Positions 19,456 to 27,204 of a stretch of DNA of 64,000 bases are shown one piece after another (within the stretch, counting starts at the first letter, position 1; each line of letters starts with the position of its first letter). Source of the stretch: Chryseobacterium angstadtii (lineage in GTDB: Bacteria; Bacteroidota; Bacteroidia; Flavobacteriales; Weeksellaceae). The position numbers and the translations under genes are program-made. The notes below the pieces were generated by a model, which was not told where the DNA came from, did no database searches, and saw nothing but the letters and a program-made list of their open reading frames with translations. The stretch is from assembly GCF_001045465.1 (NCBI RefSeq), contig NZ_LFND01000004.1:62001-126000 (forward strand), in the 5' to 3' direction.

Positions 19456-21375
19456 TTATATTACTTTTGCTCCGTTATAAAGTACACGGCCTAAACATTC
19501 CATCACTACGCTTTCCAGCTGTTCTGAAGTTTCTCCTGAATTCATGGTATTAAACTGAATGGTTTCGAAGAATTTCCCCAGCGTGATGTTGATGGTCTTC
19601 TGTCCTCCTCCTGAAACGGTATCTCCGGTTTCCTGGGATTTCGTAGCGTTGCTTCTTCTGGTGTCTTCGGCTCTGTTAATGGTTGGTCTTCCTCCTGATG
19701 TAAGATCGGCTTTAGCGGGTCCTTTTGAGGCTTTGAATCCTTTTACAGCTTCATCCTGGTCTTTCATTCCTTTTAAAAGGTCCGCATTCGCTTTGATTTC
19801 AGTTGTTTTGGTGACTTTCACCTCTTCTCCTGTAATGAGTTCTTTTGCCCATCTGTAGGCGCTTTCTATCCCATTTAAGATGGGACCGAGGATGTTGTTC
19901 CATACCCATTTGAGGCCTTCTGCCACCCATCCGATCACTTTCAGAACAATTCCTATAATTCCGTAGATTCCGGCAAAAACATCTTTGATGAGTTCACTGT
20001 TGGCAATCCAGGTGACAAGCCCTGAGACAATGCTCCAGACCGCGTCGAAAACACTTCCCAAAGTGTCCCAGACTCCTGAGAGGAATCCCTGAAGAATGTC
20101 TACATAAGCAGACCAGTTATTGGTTCCTTCTCCCAATCCTGTTATGAAATCAACTGCCTGTCCCAGACCATTGGCCATGATGTCTATATAAGGCTGTATC
20201 AATGCCAGTGCTGGGGCAAAACCTTCCGAAAATTTAAGACCGATATCCAATACCTTAGAGATAATAGGAGTAAAGGCATACCCAATTTCCGTAAGCGTTC
20301 CGCTGAACCTATCTTTGATATTCTCCCATTTTCCGGTGACTGTATTATTCTGCTTGTCTAAAGCGCCCTCATACATTCCTCCCTGCCCTTTCGCAGCTTC
20401 AAATGATTTGGACAGGGTGGCATAATCCACACCTCCTTTAAACTGTTCCGCACTTTTTCCGGTGGAAGCAGCCAGCATTCCGTAGACATCAACTCCTGAA
20501 GCTTTTAATTCTTTCAGCTGATCACCCGAGGCTTTTCCACTGCTTTTGATTTCTTTCATCTGTTTGGAAAGTTCTAAAAGCTTATCTTTTCCGCCTCCGG
20601 TCGCCGTAACGGCATTGGCCAGATTCATGACTTCTTCTCTCGCTTTCTGAGCGTCTCCGCCCACAGATAGCAGAGCTTTGTTGGCATCCAGCAATTCCTG
20701 AAGCTGAAAAGGTGAGTTACCGGCATCGGCCTGGATATTTTTGTAAGCCGCATTGGCATCCTGTCCTTTACCCATTACTTTGGAAAGACTGAGTACATCC
20801 TGTTCTTTTTGGATTCCTCCGGAAATGGCAGCAATTGCTCCATCTTTAAGAGCTCCTCCAATCATGGCTCCCACTCCTGCCAGTCCAAATGCTCCCAGCA
20901 TTCCGTTTATTGAAAAACCGCCTTTCCCGCCGCCGGATCCGCTGTCTCCGGACCCTGCCTGAGACGGATGTCTTCCTGCCTCACCCTGAAGGTCGCTCAA
21001 CTGCTGTCTGTACGACTGGATGCTGTTGTTACCATTAAGGGTTCTGGAACTGTTCAAATTTCTGCGTACGTTACGGATATCATTTTCGATGTCCGCGTAG
21101 CTTCTCACACTTACAGGCAGGTTTAAACTTTCTCTGATCTTGTTTTTTAATTTATCGTAACTCTGCGTGACTGAGGTTTTGAAGTTCTGATAAATATTTC
21201 CGGGAATATTCGAGAGGTTGGTAAAAGCGGATGCTATATTGGCTCTGATTGTTCTGTTGGCTGTAGCTATATCCTGGCTTATGGTTCTAAACGCAGATAC
21301 CAAATCCTGAATTGCTGTAAGATTATTGATCTGGTTTATTAAATTGGCCAGCTGTGTGGTGTTATTTTGACTCAT
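19456..21375 (-). CDS. Tape measure protein
   Basis: 639 aa. The N-terminus is coiled and helix-rich with a Gly/Ser linker (GSGDSGSGGGKGG near residue 150), followed by a hydrophobic region (GAFGLAGVGAMIGGAL) and further membrane-like helices around residues 410-500, as in TP901-type tape measures. It determines tail length; at about 0.15 nm per residue the tail would be near 95 nm, within the range of R-type tailocins. It starts 3 nt after the stop of the frameshift extension of the tail chaperone. Confidence 0.85.
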   Translation of the reverse strand: MSQNNTTQLANLINQINNLTAIQDLVSAFRTISQDIATANRTIRANIASAFTNLSNIPGNIYQNFKTSVTQSYDKLKNKIRESLNLPVSVRSYADIENDIRNVRRNLNSSRTLNGNNSIQSYRQQLSDLQGEAGRHPSQAGSGDSGSGGGKGGFSINGMLGAFGLAGVGAMIGGALKDGAIAAISGGIQKEQDVLSLSKVMGKGQDANAAYKNIQADAGNSPFQLQELLDANKALLSVGGDAQKAREEVMNLANAVTATGGGKDKLLELSKQMKEIKSSGKASGDQLKELKASGVDVYGMLAASTGKSAEQFKGGVDYATLSKSFEAAKGQGGMYEGALDKQNNTVTGKWENIKDRFSGTLTEIGYAFTPIISKVLDIGLKFSEGFAPALALIQPYIDIMANGLGQAVDFITGLGEGTNNWSAYVDILQGFLSGVWDTLGSVFDAVWSIVSGLVTWIANSELIKDVFAGIYGIIGIVLKVIGWVAEGLKWVWNNILGPILNGIESAYRWAKELITGEEVKVTKTTEIKANADLLKGMKDQDEAVKGFKASKGPAKADLTSGGRPTINRAEDTRRSNATKSQETGDTVSGGGQKTINITLGKFFETIQFNTMNSGETSEQLESVVMECLGRVLYNGAKVI

Positions 21376-21378
21376 ATT

Positions 21379-21964
21379 TTAAAATTTTCTTTCGCCTTGT
21401 TTTTTCCAGATTTCTAAGGCTATTCCGGTGCGATAGAAAAACTTTTCATCACCCCAATTCTTTAAAGCATCGGCTCCAAACTGCATACTTCCAAAAACAA
21501 TCAGAAACTCTATTCCTTCGGTCTTCTTGTCGGAGAATGAACTCCGGCCGATTTCACTAAGCGCGAAAAAAGTCGGCTTTCTTGCTTTCCAAGATGTTGT
21601 TCATCTGTAAGAACACTGCAATGAAGCAGTCTTCATCTTCAATCAGCTGGTAATCTCCTTCTATCCAAAGCTGTTCTACGATCATCGCTACGGCTTTACT
21701 CATTCCGTTGGAACCGATAGCGGTAAGATAATCGCCCAGGTCATCTGCTTTAGGCGGTCTAAGGACAGCAAGGAAGTCATCCACCTTTAAATAAATAAGG
21801 TCTCTGTTGCCGTACTCTTTTTTCCACTCATCAAGCTTTTTTGCGGTATATCTTGCCTCAAAAGGGCTAAGATCTTTTACTGCATCTTTCTTGGTTTCCT
21901 GTGTCTTTTTTTCTTCTTTAGATTTTCTGTTGTTGAAAATTTCCTGTAATTTTTCGTTTGCCAT
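21379..21964 (-). CDS. Tail assembly chaperone G and frameshifted G-T fusion
   Basis: The zero-frame product (21964 to TAG at 21557-21559) has 135 aa, acidic and helical, in the place of the tail chaperone between tube and tape measure. A second frame without its own start is open for about 61 codons from this point to TAA at 21379-21381, ending 3 nt before the tape measure ATG. It lies in the +1 (equivalently -2) frame. The overlap contains a run of six T followed by C (minus strand, 21566-21571), where tRNA-Phe could slip. Lambda, P2 and Mu all make such a fusion by programmed frameshifting; Mu uses -2. Fusion about 194 aa. Confidence 0.75.
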
Positions 21965-21983
21965 TTTATTTTTGTTTTTGTGA

Positions 21984-22421
21984 TTAGATCATTCTTCTGC
22001 TCATTGCGATGTACGGAAGGGTAACTTCTCTGTTTTTAGCCCCCTGCTCCATTTCGAAGCCGTCTTCTGTAAACTGAACTCCTGAAGTAACAATTGTATT
22101 GATTTTCTCACCTGCTTTTTTCTTGTAAGAAATGGTGATTACAATCAGTTCATGCGGAACTTCTGTGATGTCATCATACCCTGCAATCTGTGCTGCTCTG
22201 TTCAATGCATCTGCTTCAAAGCCCAGAAGTTTGATGTTTCCTTCATACTTCGTATTACCTTTCATGATATCAATAGGCTCGTTTCCTGCACCATAGATAT
22301 GCTCAGATTCTACTGTCTTTTTGGTGCTGAAACCTTTAAGTCCCTTGATTACTTTCGATAATAATTTCACTTCAAAATGAGCCCATGCACATTCTGATGA
22401 TGTAATATTAATATTAGCCAT
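21984..22421 (-). CDS. Tail tube protein
   Basis: 145 aa beta-rich protein directly downstream of the sheath gene (8 bp). The motifs WAHFEVKLLSKVIKGLKGF, GNTKYEGNIKLLGFEADAL and the closing EVTLPYIAMSRRMI fit phage tube subunits, which stack as hexamers to form the inner tube. Length is comparable to P2 FII and R-pyocin tube proteins (about 168-172 aa), slightly shorter. Confidence 0.82.
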   Translation of the reverse strand: MANINITSSECAWAHFEVKLLSKVIKGLKGFSTKKTVESEHIYGAGNEPIDIMKGNTKYEGNIKLLGFEADALNRAAQIAGYDDITEVPHELIVITISYKKKAGEKINTIVTSGVQFTEDGFEMEQGAKNREVTLPYIAMSRRMI

Positions 22422-22429
22422 GTTTTAAA

Positions 22430-23590
22430 TTAAATTGTTTTTGTTAATCCCATGTTCAGTACAATCCAGGTCATATAGCCGAGTGGCTGGATCTGAATTT
22501 GTTTTTGAAGGGTGTTTGTGTTGATTAAGTCCTGATCCAGAGAAACCAATACCTGTGCTCCACTGATCTGGCCTGCCATACCGTTTAAAAGCTGAGCTCT
22601 TGTTACTTCTTCCAGATATACGGCATCTGCTTCGTTCAGTTTTCCGTCCGGAGTCAGTCTTACTGATGATTCCAGGAACGGCGTATCGGTAGCTGTAGAT
22701 ATTCTCTGAGCTTTGTCGATCAGTCTTCCGTGAACCAAAGTTCTGAAGTCATCCATTCCTGCCATTTTATCAACGCTGAAATAGTATCCTGCTGATCCTT
22801 CTCTTGTATGGAAGGTGATGAAACCTGCATCTGTAAAGTTGTCCAGCTGTTCCGGTAAATACTCGTCTACTTTTTTGTCTCCGATGAAAGCTTCCGTGAT
22901 GCTTAACGATCCGTTTTGTCCGTCGCCGATTTTCACGTGTGCCGGATATTTACAGGCTCTTGCTAAAACCAGTGCTACTGATGCGGAACCGTCATTTTTT
23001 GAACCTCCAAGAACTACTCCTGCAAAGGTATTTTCGGCAGATTTCGGTTCAAAAGTAGAGATAGCAGAAGCATCTTTTACTCTTCCTTCGATAAAGATTC
23101 TTACCGGTTTGTTAATAGACTGCTGATACGCTCCCAATGTTGCTGAAGCAATTAACGCATCTTCTACGTCTTTATCCAAAAATCCTGCAGGTGCTACATA
23201 AGCAGCATCGGGTTTTCTGCATACTGCTACCAGATTGACCCTTCCATTGGAATAATTAAGAAGCCCTTTCACGCCTTCTTCGTTGGTACTTGCAACTGCA
23301 GCTTTCATTGTTGTGGTATCTTTTGTTCCTAAGATCCACAGCTCCTGGCTGCCGCCAAGCTCCTGATAAAATTCATTGATTACCTGAAACAAAAACGGTT
23401 CGTCCTGTTCTGTGTAACCTTTAGATTTTGCGTCTGCCGGTGAGTAAACTCTCTCTACTCTACCAATGTTCCCTGGTTTGTAAGCAGTTCCCACGATTCC
23501 TGCAACGCCGTCGATTACCTGAATCTGACGAAGTAAGTTGCCTGAAGCCACATTCGCTTTTACTTTCGGTGTTCCATTTCCTTGTGACAT
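22430..23590 (-). CDS. Contractile tail sheath protein (DUF2586-like)
   Basis: 386 aa. Sheath-like order: N-terminal extension (SGNLLRQIQVIDGVAGIVG) for inter-subunit beta exchange, a central alpha/beta domain and a C-terminal domain ending in PLGYMTWIVLNMGLTKTI, also a strand-exchange arm. The stretch VYLEEVTRAQLLNGMAGQIS is typical for the conserved sheath C-terminal part. Size equals that of R-type pyocin sheath. The presence of a sheath makes the tail contractile (R-type) rather than flexible. First structural gene after the lysis pair in the operon. Confidence 0.85.
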   Translation of the reverse strand: MSQGNGTPKVKANVASGNLLRQIQVIDGVAGIVGTAYKPGNIGRVERVYSPADAKSKGYTEQDEPFLFQVINEFYQELGGSQELWILGTKDTTTMKAAVASTNEEGVKGLLNYSNGRVNLVAVCRKPDAAYVAPAGFLDKDVEDALIASATLGAYQQSINKPVRIFIEGRVKDASAISTFEPKSAENTFAGVVLGGSKNDGSASVALVLARACKYPAHVKIGDGQNGSLSITEAFIGDKKVDEYLPEQLDNFTDAGFITFHTREGSAGYYFSVDKMAGMDDFRTLVHGRLIDKAQRISTATDTPFLESSVRLTPDGKLNEADAVYLEEVTRAQLLNGMAGQISGAQVLVSLDQDLINTNTLQKQIQIQPLGYMTWIVLNMGLTKTI

Positions 23591-23679
23591 TTTTTAATTA
23601 TTTTTTAAAAAGTTGTTGTACATATTTTTTTGAATCAGAAATCCTTTTTCTGTTCATTTTTTATTTTTCTGAATGGTAT

Positions 23680-24201
23680 TTAAATGATCTTTTTCCAGCG
23701 TACAATGAGGACAAGAGTGAACAGGGCGAGTACCCCAAGAAAGATTCTTCCGAGCCATAGCTGTGTTTGTTGAAACCATGACAAAGCTTTCTCTCTGTAT
23801 ATAGGTTTTTCGATGTAAATAGGTGTTTGCTCGTGCTCTTTGATATAGGTTTCCCGCCATGTTTTAAATGACTCCTGTGCCTGTTTGTAACATTCTACCG
23901 ACAGCTTTCCGTCTGTCAGTAAGACTTTCGGTGCCAGCAGGCCGCTTTCTGATGTATCAGCTGTGTGGCTGAAATTTTTATAAGCTCCGGATTCTTTCAG
24001 AACAGGTTTACCGTTTACACATTCTATCCAGGCATGGTAATAGGTGCTGTCTGCTTCGGATCTGAAGACTGTATCTTTAACAACTGTACGGACTTCTCTC
24101 GTTTTTTCTATGATCACCGGTTCCTGAGGCTTCCTGTTCGCACAGGAAACCAGAACCAGCGAAACAAAAAATAGCGTTATGAAGAAAACAAATTGTTTCA
24201 T
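23680..24201 (-). CDS. Unimolecular spanin (lipoprotein with C-terminal membrane anchor)
   Basis: 173 aa. The N-terminus is a lipoprotein signal with lipobox LVSC (Cys20) and Ala at +2, so sorting to the outer membrane is expected. A periplasmic domain of about 125 residues follows, and a hydrophobic helix (LGRIFLGVLALFTLVLIV) with basic end RWKKII closes the protein. An outer-membrane lipid at one end and an inner-membrane span at the other is the layout of u-spanins such as T1 gp11, which fuse inner and outer membrane at the end of lysis. It lies 1 bp downstream of the endolysin gene. Confidence 0.78.
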   Translation of the reverse strand: MKQFVFFITLFFVSLVLVSCANRKPQEPVIIEKTREVRTVVKDTVFRSEADSTYYHAWIECVNGKPVLKESGAYKNFSHTADTSESGLLAPKVLLTDGKLSVECYKQAQESFKTWRETYIKEHEQTPIYIEKPIYREKALSWFQQTQLWLGRIFLGVLALFTLVLIVRWKKII

Positions 24202-24202
24202 G

Positions 24203-24661
24203 TTAATATTTTATATACCCTTTAATGGTGTTTAAAGCTCTTTTTCTGCGGCATACCTTGATGCCTTCACGGCTTCCGTTGTCGTTGGTATTGCCTTCTA
24301 TGGTGTAGATGTACTGAGTATCGAATTTTTCTACGAAACCGGTATGTCCCAGCCCCTTTCCAAAATCCATGATGAAAATGGCGCCTTCGGAAGGTTTTGA
24401 TGATTTCTTTTCCTTCGGAGCATTGTTCCAGGCATAAAGCACTCCTCCTGTTTTTACAGCAGTATTTGGGGCTTTTTTCTGTCTGGATGCCTCTCCGAAA
24501 CACCAATACACAAAAGCCATACACCAGCTCGCCGGAAAGTTGATTCCCACTGAAGCCAGGTAGGTTTTAACAGGAATTCCCCAGTTTGAGCCATGTGGCT
24601 TTTCTTCCTGTCCTATTTGGGTAATGGCAACCTGTAATGCTGCTGCAGATAGTGAATCCAT
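24203..24661 (-). CDS. CHAP-like peptidoglycan hydrolase (endolysin)
   Basis: 152 aa from ATG 24661 (MDSLSAAALQVAITQIG); the frame opens earlier (24835) but that stretch covers the divergent promoter region. The Cys of PASWCMAFVYWCFG and the His of GKGLGHTGFVEK, followed by an Asn/Asp-rich end (TIEGNTNDNGSREG), form a CHAP/NlpC-like catalytic arrangement used by amidases and endopeptidases of phages. It has no signal peptide, so release needs a holin. First gene of the late operon, next to the spanin. Confidence 0.82.
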   Translation of the reverse strand: MDSLSAAALQVAITQIGQEEKPHGSNWGIPVKTYLASVGINFPASWCMAFVYWCFGEASRQKKAPNTAVKTGGVLYAWNNAPKEKKSSKPSEGAIFIMDFGKGLGHTGFVEKFDTQYIYTIEGNTNDNGSREGIKVCRRKRALNTIKGYIKY

Positions 24662-24880
24662 ATTAATAATTAAGTGTTGTGTTTGTTTTGTGAGTACAAA
24701 TTTCCAATATCCCGTACCGTTTTGAAAATAAGAGCGCAAGGATTGCACAGCTTTTTTAAAATGCCCTGTTTTAAGTTCAATTTTGTACCGTGAAATAGTG
24801 TCAACGGGAAGTAAAGAACAGATCCGTTGATCCATCTATTCTAAAACAGAAAGTAATTTGAGAAACTATATTTAATACTT
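24662..24880. promoter_or_regulatory. Divergent late control region of the island
   Basis: 219 bp between the leftward late operon (ATG 24661) and the rightward gene at 24881. It contains a 7-bp direct repeat GTACCGT at 24714-24720 and 24785-24791, 71 bp apart, each followed by GAAA(A)TA, and an inverted repeat TCAACGG (24801-24807) / CCGTTGA (24824-24830) with a 16-bp spacer. These are candidates for a late activator site. No consensus TAnnTTTG promoter box is obvious, which would fit activator-dependent late transcription. Confidence 0.45.
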
Positions 24881-25426
24881 ATGGAAGAATATTTTTATGT
24901 ACAGTTATTATTAGATCTTCAGGAAAAAATTGCACAGGAAGTTCCTGAAATACAATACATCGATCTGCAGCTGGGCCAGCTTGAGAATGTTTCGGCAATG
25001 CAGACTCCGGTGATCTACCCTGCCTTGTTTATCGATTTTCCGGAAGCAGTTTATGATGTTGATTTTCCGGAGGCCTCCTATGCCGATCTGGCAGCGAACG
25101 CACAATCGGGAAGTATTCCGGTATCTTTTCAGCTGGTGGCCAATGATGATCACCTGACATGGCATCAGGCACCTATTGAAGAACGAAAAAAGGGTTTGGA
25201 TTTTTTAAGAATCGAGCAGAAATTATATAAAGCCCTTCAGGGATGGGAAAAGGAGTATTTTTCACCGTTTTCAAGAACGCTGGCTAAAAGTACCAGCAAG
25301 AGATATGCGGGATTTAAGGTAAGAGAGATGATGTTTACAACGCAGTATGAGGATTTCTCTGCAAGTCCAGAAGAAACCAAAGGCTATATTTACCGTTACG
25401 GCTTCAGTCCTATAAGCGCAAGCTAG
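24881..25426 (+). CDS. Probable tail terminator/completion protein, oriented against the rest
   Basis: 181 aa. The fold pattern (LLLDLQEKIAQEVPEIQYID, PVIYPALFIDFPE, SIPVSFQLVANDD, GLDFLRIEQKLYKALQGW, KVREMMFTTQYEDF) resembles tail terminator proteins (gpU / Mu gp37-like): alpha/beta with alternating strands and a closing helix. No signal peptide. It is the only rightward gene inside the island besides the repressor, starting in the divergent control region and ending convergently (4-bp overlap) with the early-region gene at 25423. Assignment is by pattern only. Confidence 0.6.
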   Translation: MEEYFYVQLLLDLQEKIAQEVPEIQYIDLQLGQLENVSAMQTPVIYPALFIDFPEAVYDVDFPEASYADLAANAQSGSIPVSFQLVANDDHLTWHQAPIEERKKGLDFLRIEQKLYKALQGWEKEYFSPFSRTLAKSTSKRYAGFKVREMMFTTQYEDFSASPEETKGYIYRYGFSPISAS

Positions 25427-25626
25427 AATAAGGTAAGCTGGGTTTCCTCTTTGGGAATCACCATTCCTTTGATGTTCATCCACTGTCTGTAGGAAAGATG
25501 AATATTGTATTTCGGAAAGGTATGCCTTACAATTTTGGTATCCGGTACATCCGCATGCTTGTGTGCATTATAAACATTTATAATGTACCGGGCACGTTTG
25601 ATGTAATTTTTATTATTGTAAGACAT
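25423..25626 (-). CDS. Hypothetical early-region protein, 67 aa
   Basis: Small basic protein starting at ATG 25626 (MSYNNKNYIKRARY); a longer start at 25662 is possible. No recognised domain. A C-terminal helix-turn feature (NIHLSYRQWMNIKGM) suggests nucleic acid binding but is not diagnostic. It follows the terminator hairpin at 25682-25708 and so may need its own promoter. Its end overlaps the convergent gene by 4 bp. Confidence 0.55.
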   Translation of the reverse strand: MSYNNKNYIKRARYIINVYNAHKHADVPDTKIVRHTFPKYNIHLSYRQWMNIKGMVIPKEETQLTLF

Positions 25627-25681
25627 TTCTACAAAATTACTGGGTCTTTTTGTACAAGTCAAGGCGATTTTCGGTCACCAA

Positions 25682-25708
25682 AAAAGCCATGGATTTTCCA
25701 TGGCTTTT
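25682..25708. terminator. Bidirectional terminator in the early region
   Basis: Perfect 12-bp stem AAAAGCCATGGA / TCCATGGCTTTT with a 3-nt loop, flanked by A on the left and T on the right. It lies just after the gene ending at 25714 on the minus strand and could also stop rightward transcripts from 24881-25426. Confidence 0.75.
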
Positions 25709-25713
25709 GGCGG

Positions 25714-25932
25714 TTAAATAAGTTTTGGCTTCTTTTGAAATTCATGCAGCGCTCTACTTTTCAGCGTATTGAGAACTGTGGGTTCTTCTTTATTCCGGAG
25801 CGCGTAGGTTTCATACTGAGGATAGTCTCTGGGTTCTGTACTGATCTCCAGGGTAACTACCGTATATCCTTTCTTTTCGAGGGCTTGTTTTATTTCGGTA
25901 CCGCTGTACCAGTAGCCGTTTATTTTAATCAT
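25714..25932 (-). CDS. Hypothetical early-region protein, 72 aa
   Basis: Unknown small soluble protein (MIKINGYWYSGTEIKQAL). It begins with a beta strand and helix that include KGYTVVTLEIST and ends in basic helical residues. Tightly linked to the upstream gene (24 bp) and followed by a strong hairpin terminator. No function can be given. Confidence 0.6.
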   Translation of the reverse strand: MIKINGYWYSGTEIKQALEKKGYTVVTLEISTEPRDYPQYETYALRNKEEPTVLNTLKSRALHEFQKKPKLI

Positions 25933-25956
25933 GTTTAAATTCGGTTTAAAGGTTAT

Positions 25957-26310
25957 TTAAAGCAGCTGTCTGTGCAGCTCGTTTTTCATCATGAGAATGG
26001 CATTGGTCTCGTAGCTTCCGAAATCGTCGGGAAAATAGATCTCGAATTCTTTCAGGAAATGCCAGAGGGCATCGGCTTTATAATAAGGAAGCCTGATGAT
26101 AAAAGAGTGGTTCCGATGTCTGGTTTTTATTGCTTTCTGCAAAAGTTCGGTTCTCAGCTCCATACAGATCGAAATGCTGCTTTTAAGGGTTCTGGGCTGG
26201 GTGTGAATATTCAGCATATCCAGAATCTGCATTCCCGTGTTCAGAACGTTCAGTTTATGATTGTCTAAGGAAAGGAGAATCTTGTCGGGATATTTTGTGG
26301 ACTTCGGCAT
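25957..26310 (-). CDS. Hypothetical early-region protein, 117 aa
   Basis: Helical, basic-acidic mixed protein without recognised domain; no membrane span. It starts 3 bp after the DUF3164-like gene stop, so it belongs to the early operon. In Mu-like phages this region holds small host-takeover and late-regulator genes; a role as late activator is possible but unsupported by motif. Confidence 0.6.
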   Translation of the reverse strand: MPKSTKYPDKILLSLDNHKLNVLNTGMQILDMLNIHTQPRTLKSSISICMELRTELLQKAIKTRHRNHSFIIRLPYYKADALWHFLKEFEIYFPDDFGSYETNAILMMKNELHRQLL

Positions 26311-26313
26311 CTT

Positions 26314-26943
26314 TTAATATGAAAAATTCAGATTGATTCCTTCCCATTCATTGGTCTCATTCTTTTTAAAAAAGGAAATGTAGTCTTTGCTCAGGGAAAA
26401 ACTGTAGCTTTCTTTTAACAGCCTGATGCCTTCCCTCCAGTTTTTGTCATCAAAACGGTTTTCCATGCTGTAGAGTTTTTGTACCAGAAGAATATCAAGC
26501 GCTCCGTTTTTACGTTCCAGGAGAGACATGATAAGGTCTTTGGTATCAGGTTCTCCTTCATATTTTGATGTTAAAAAATCCACAATGTGCTTTTCTGCCT
26601 GGTGAGAACGTTCGTCAAAGGTTCCTTTTCCCTGTCTTTTATATTGAATTTTAAAGTGTTCATCTTCAATTTTGAAGTTGCCTTTCCCGTCCTGATGCCT
26701 TTTGCTGTAATCCTTTAAGAGATCAAAGAGAGATCCCAATTCTGAAAAGGCTTTTGTTTTAAACCCATGAATCTGTTGCGAAAGCTGGTCTGCGGCAGGC
26801 GCAAGATCGCTGATGACGGATTTTTTCAGACTTTCATACTGGGTTCTTTTTTCTTCCCGTTTTCGGGCTTCTTTCTGTTTTCTGGCCTCGAGTTCTGCTT
26901 CAAGGTCTTCTATAGATATTATTTTTAATGTTTCGGTGATCAT
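26314..26943 (-). CDS. DUF3164-like Mu-family early protein
   Basis: 209 aa from ATG 26943 (MITETLKIISIEDLEAEL); a longer frame begins at 27000 but overlaps the preceding gene. The first 60 residues are a highly charged coiled coil; the rest includes FKIEDEHFKIQYKRQG and a helix with the pattern GIRLLKESYSFSLSKDYISF. This layout matches the DUF3164 family of Mu-like phages, as I remember it. Such proteins sit downstream of the transposition genes, as here; function is not established. Confidence 0.7.
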   Translation of the reverse strand: MITETLKIISIEDLEAELEARKQKEARKREEKRTQYESLKKSVISDLAPAADQLSQQIHGFKTKAFSELGSLFDLLKDYSKRHQDGKGNFKIEDEHFKIQYKRQGKGTFDERSHQAEKHIVDFLTSKYEGEPDTKDLIMSLLERKNGALDILLVQKLYSMENRFDDKNWREGIRLLKESYSFSLSKDYISFFKKNETNEWEGINLNFSY

Positions 26944-26981
26944 ACTATTTTGTTTTGGGTGTTTTTTTATTATCTGTTCAT

Positions 26982-27191
26982 TTAGTAAGGAGATTCCCAC
27001 TGAAGCTGGTTAATAATTCTGAGCTTCACCTGGATTTTGCCTTCCACATCTTCGGGAACTACATAGCCTGATTCGTTCCATATAGAGCTGATTTCTCTGT
27101 GAATAAGCATCCGGTCAAAATCCGTAAGGTATTTTTCTCCATAACTGTCATACTGCAATGCTACTGTTAATATATTTTCTCTTGTATTCAT
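26982..27191 (-). CDS. Hypothetical early-region protein, 69 aa
   Basis: Unassigned acidic small protein (MNTRENILTVALQYDSYG). It lies 13 bp downstream of the P-loop ATPase gene and 38 bp before the DUF3164-like start, fitting the early operon. No domain, signal or membrane segment seen. Confidence 0.6.
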   Translation of the reverse strand: MNTRENILTVALQYDSYGEKYLTDFDRMLIHREISSIWNESGYVVPEDVEGKIQVKLRIINQLQWESPY

Positions 27192-27204
27192 TTTAATTTT
27201 GGTT

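Noticed and set aside
21500..21570. -1 frameshift in the tail chaperone gene
   Set aside because: The -1 frame closes after about 18 codons at a TAG, whereas the +1/-2 frame stays open to the tape measure start.
24662..24835. Extended endolysin start at 24835
   Set aside because: Would cover the divergent control region; the ATG at 24661 gives a standard CHAP-type N-terminus.
7472..25426. Extracellular contractile injection system (eCIS) or T6SS
   Set aside because: No AAA+ ATPase of eCIS type in the tail module, single sheath, gpD/gpJ/gpW-like genes, collar fibre, endolysin and spanin all point to phage tail.
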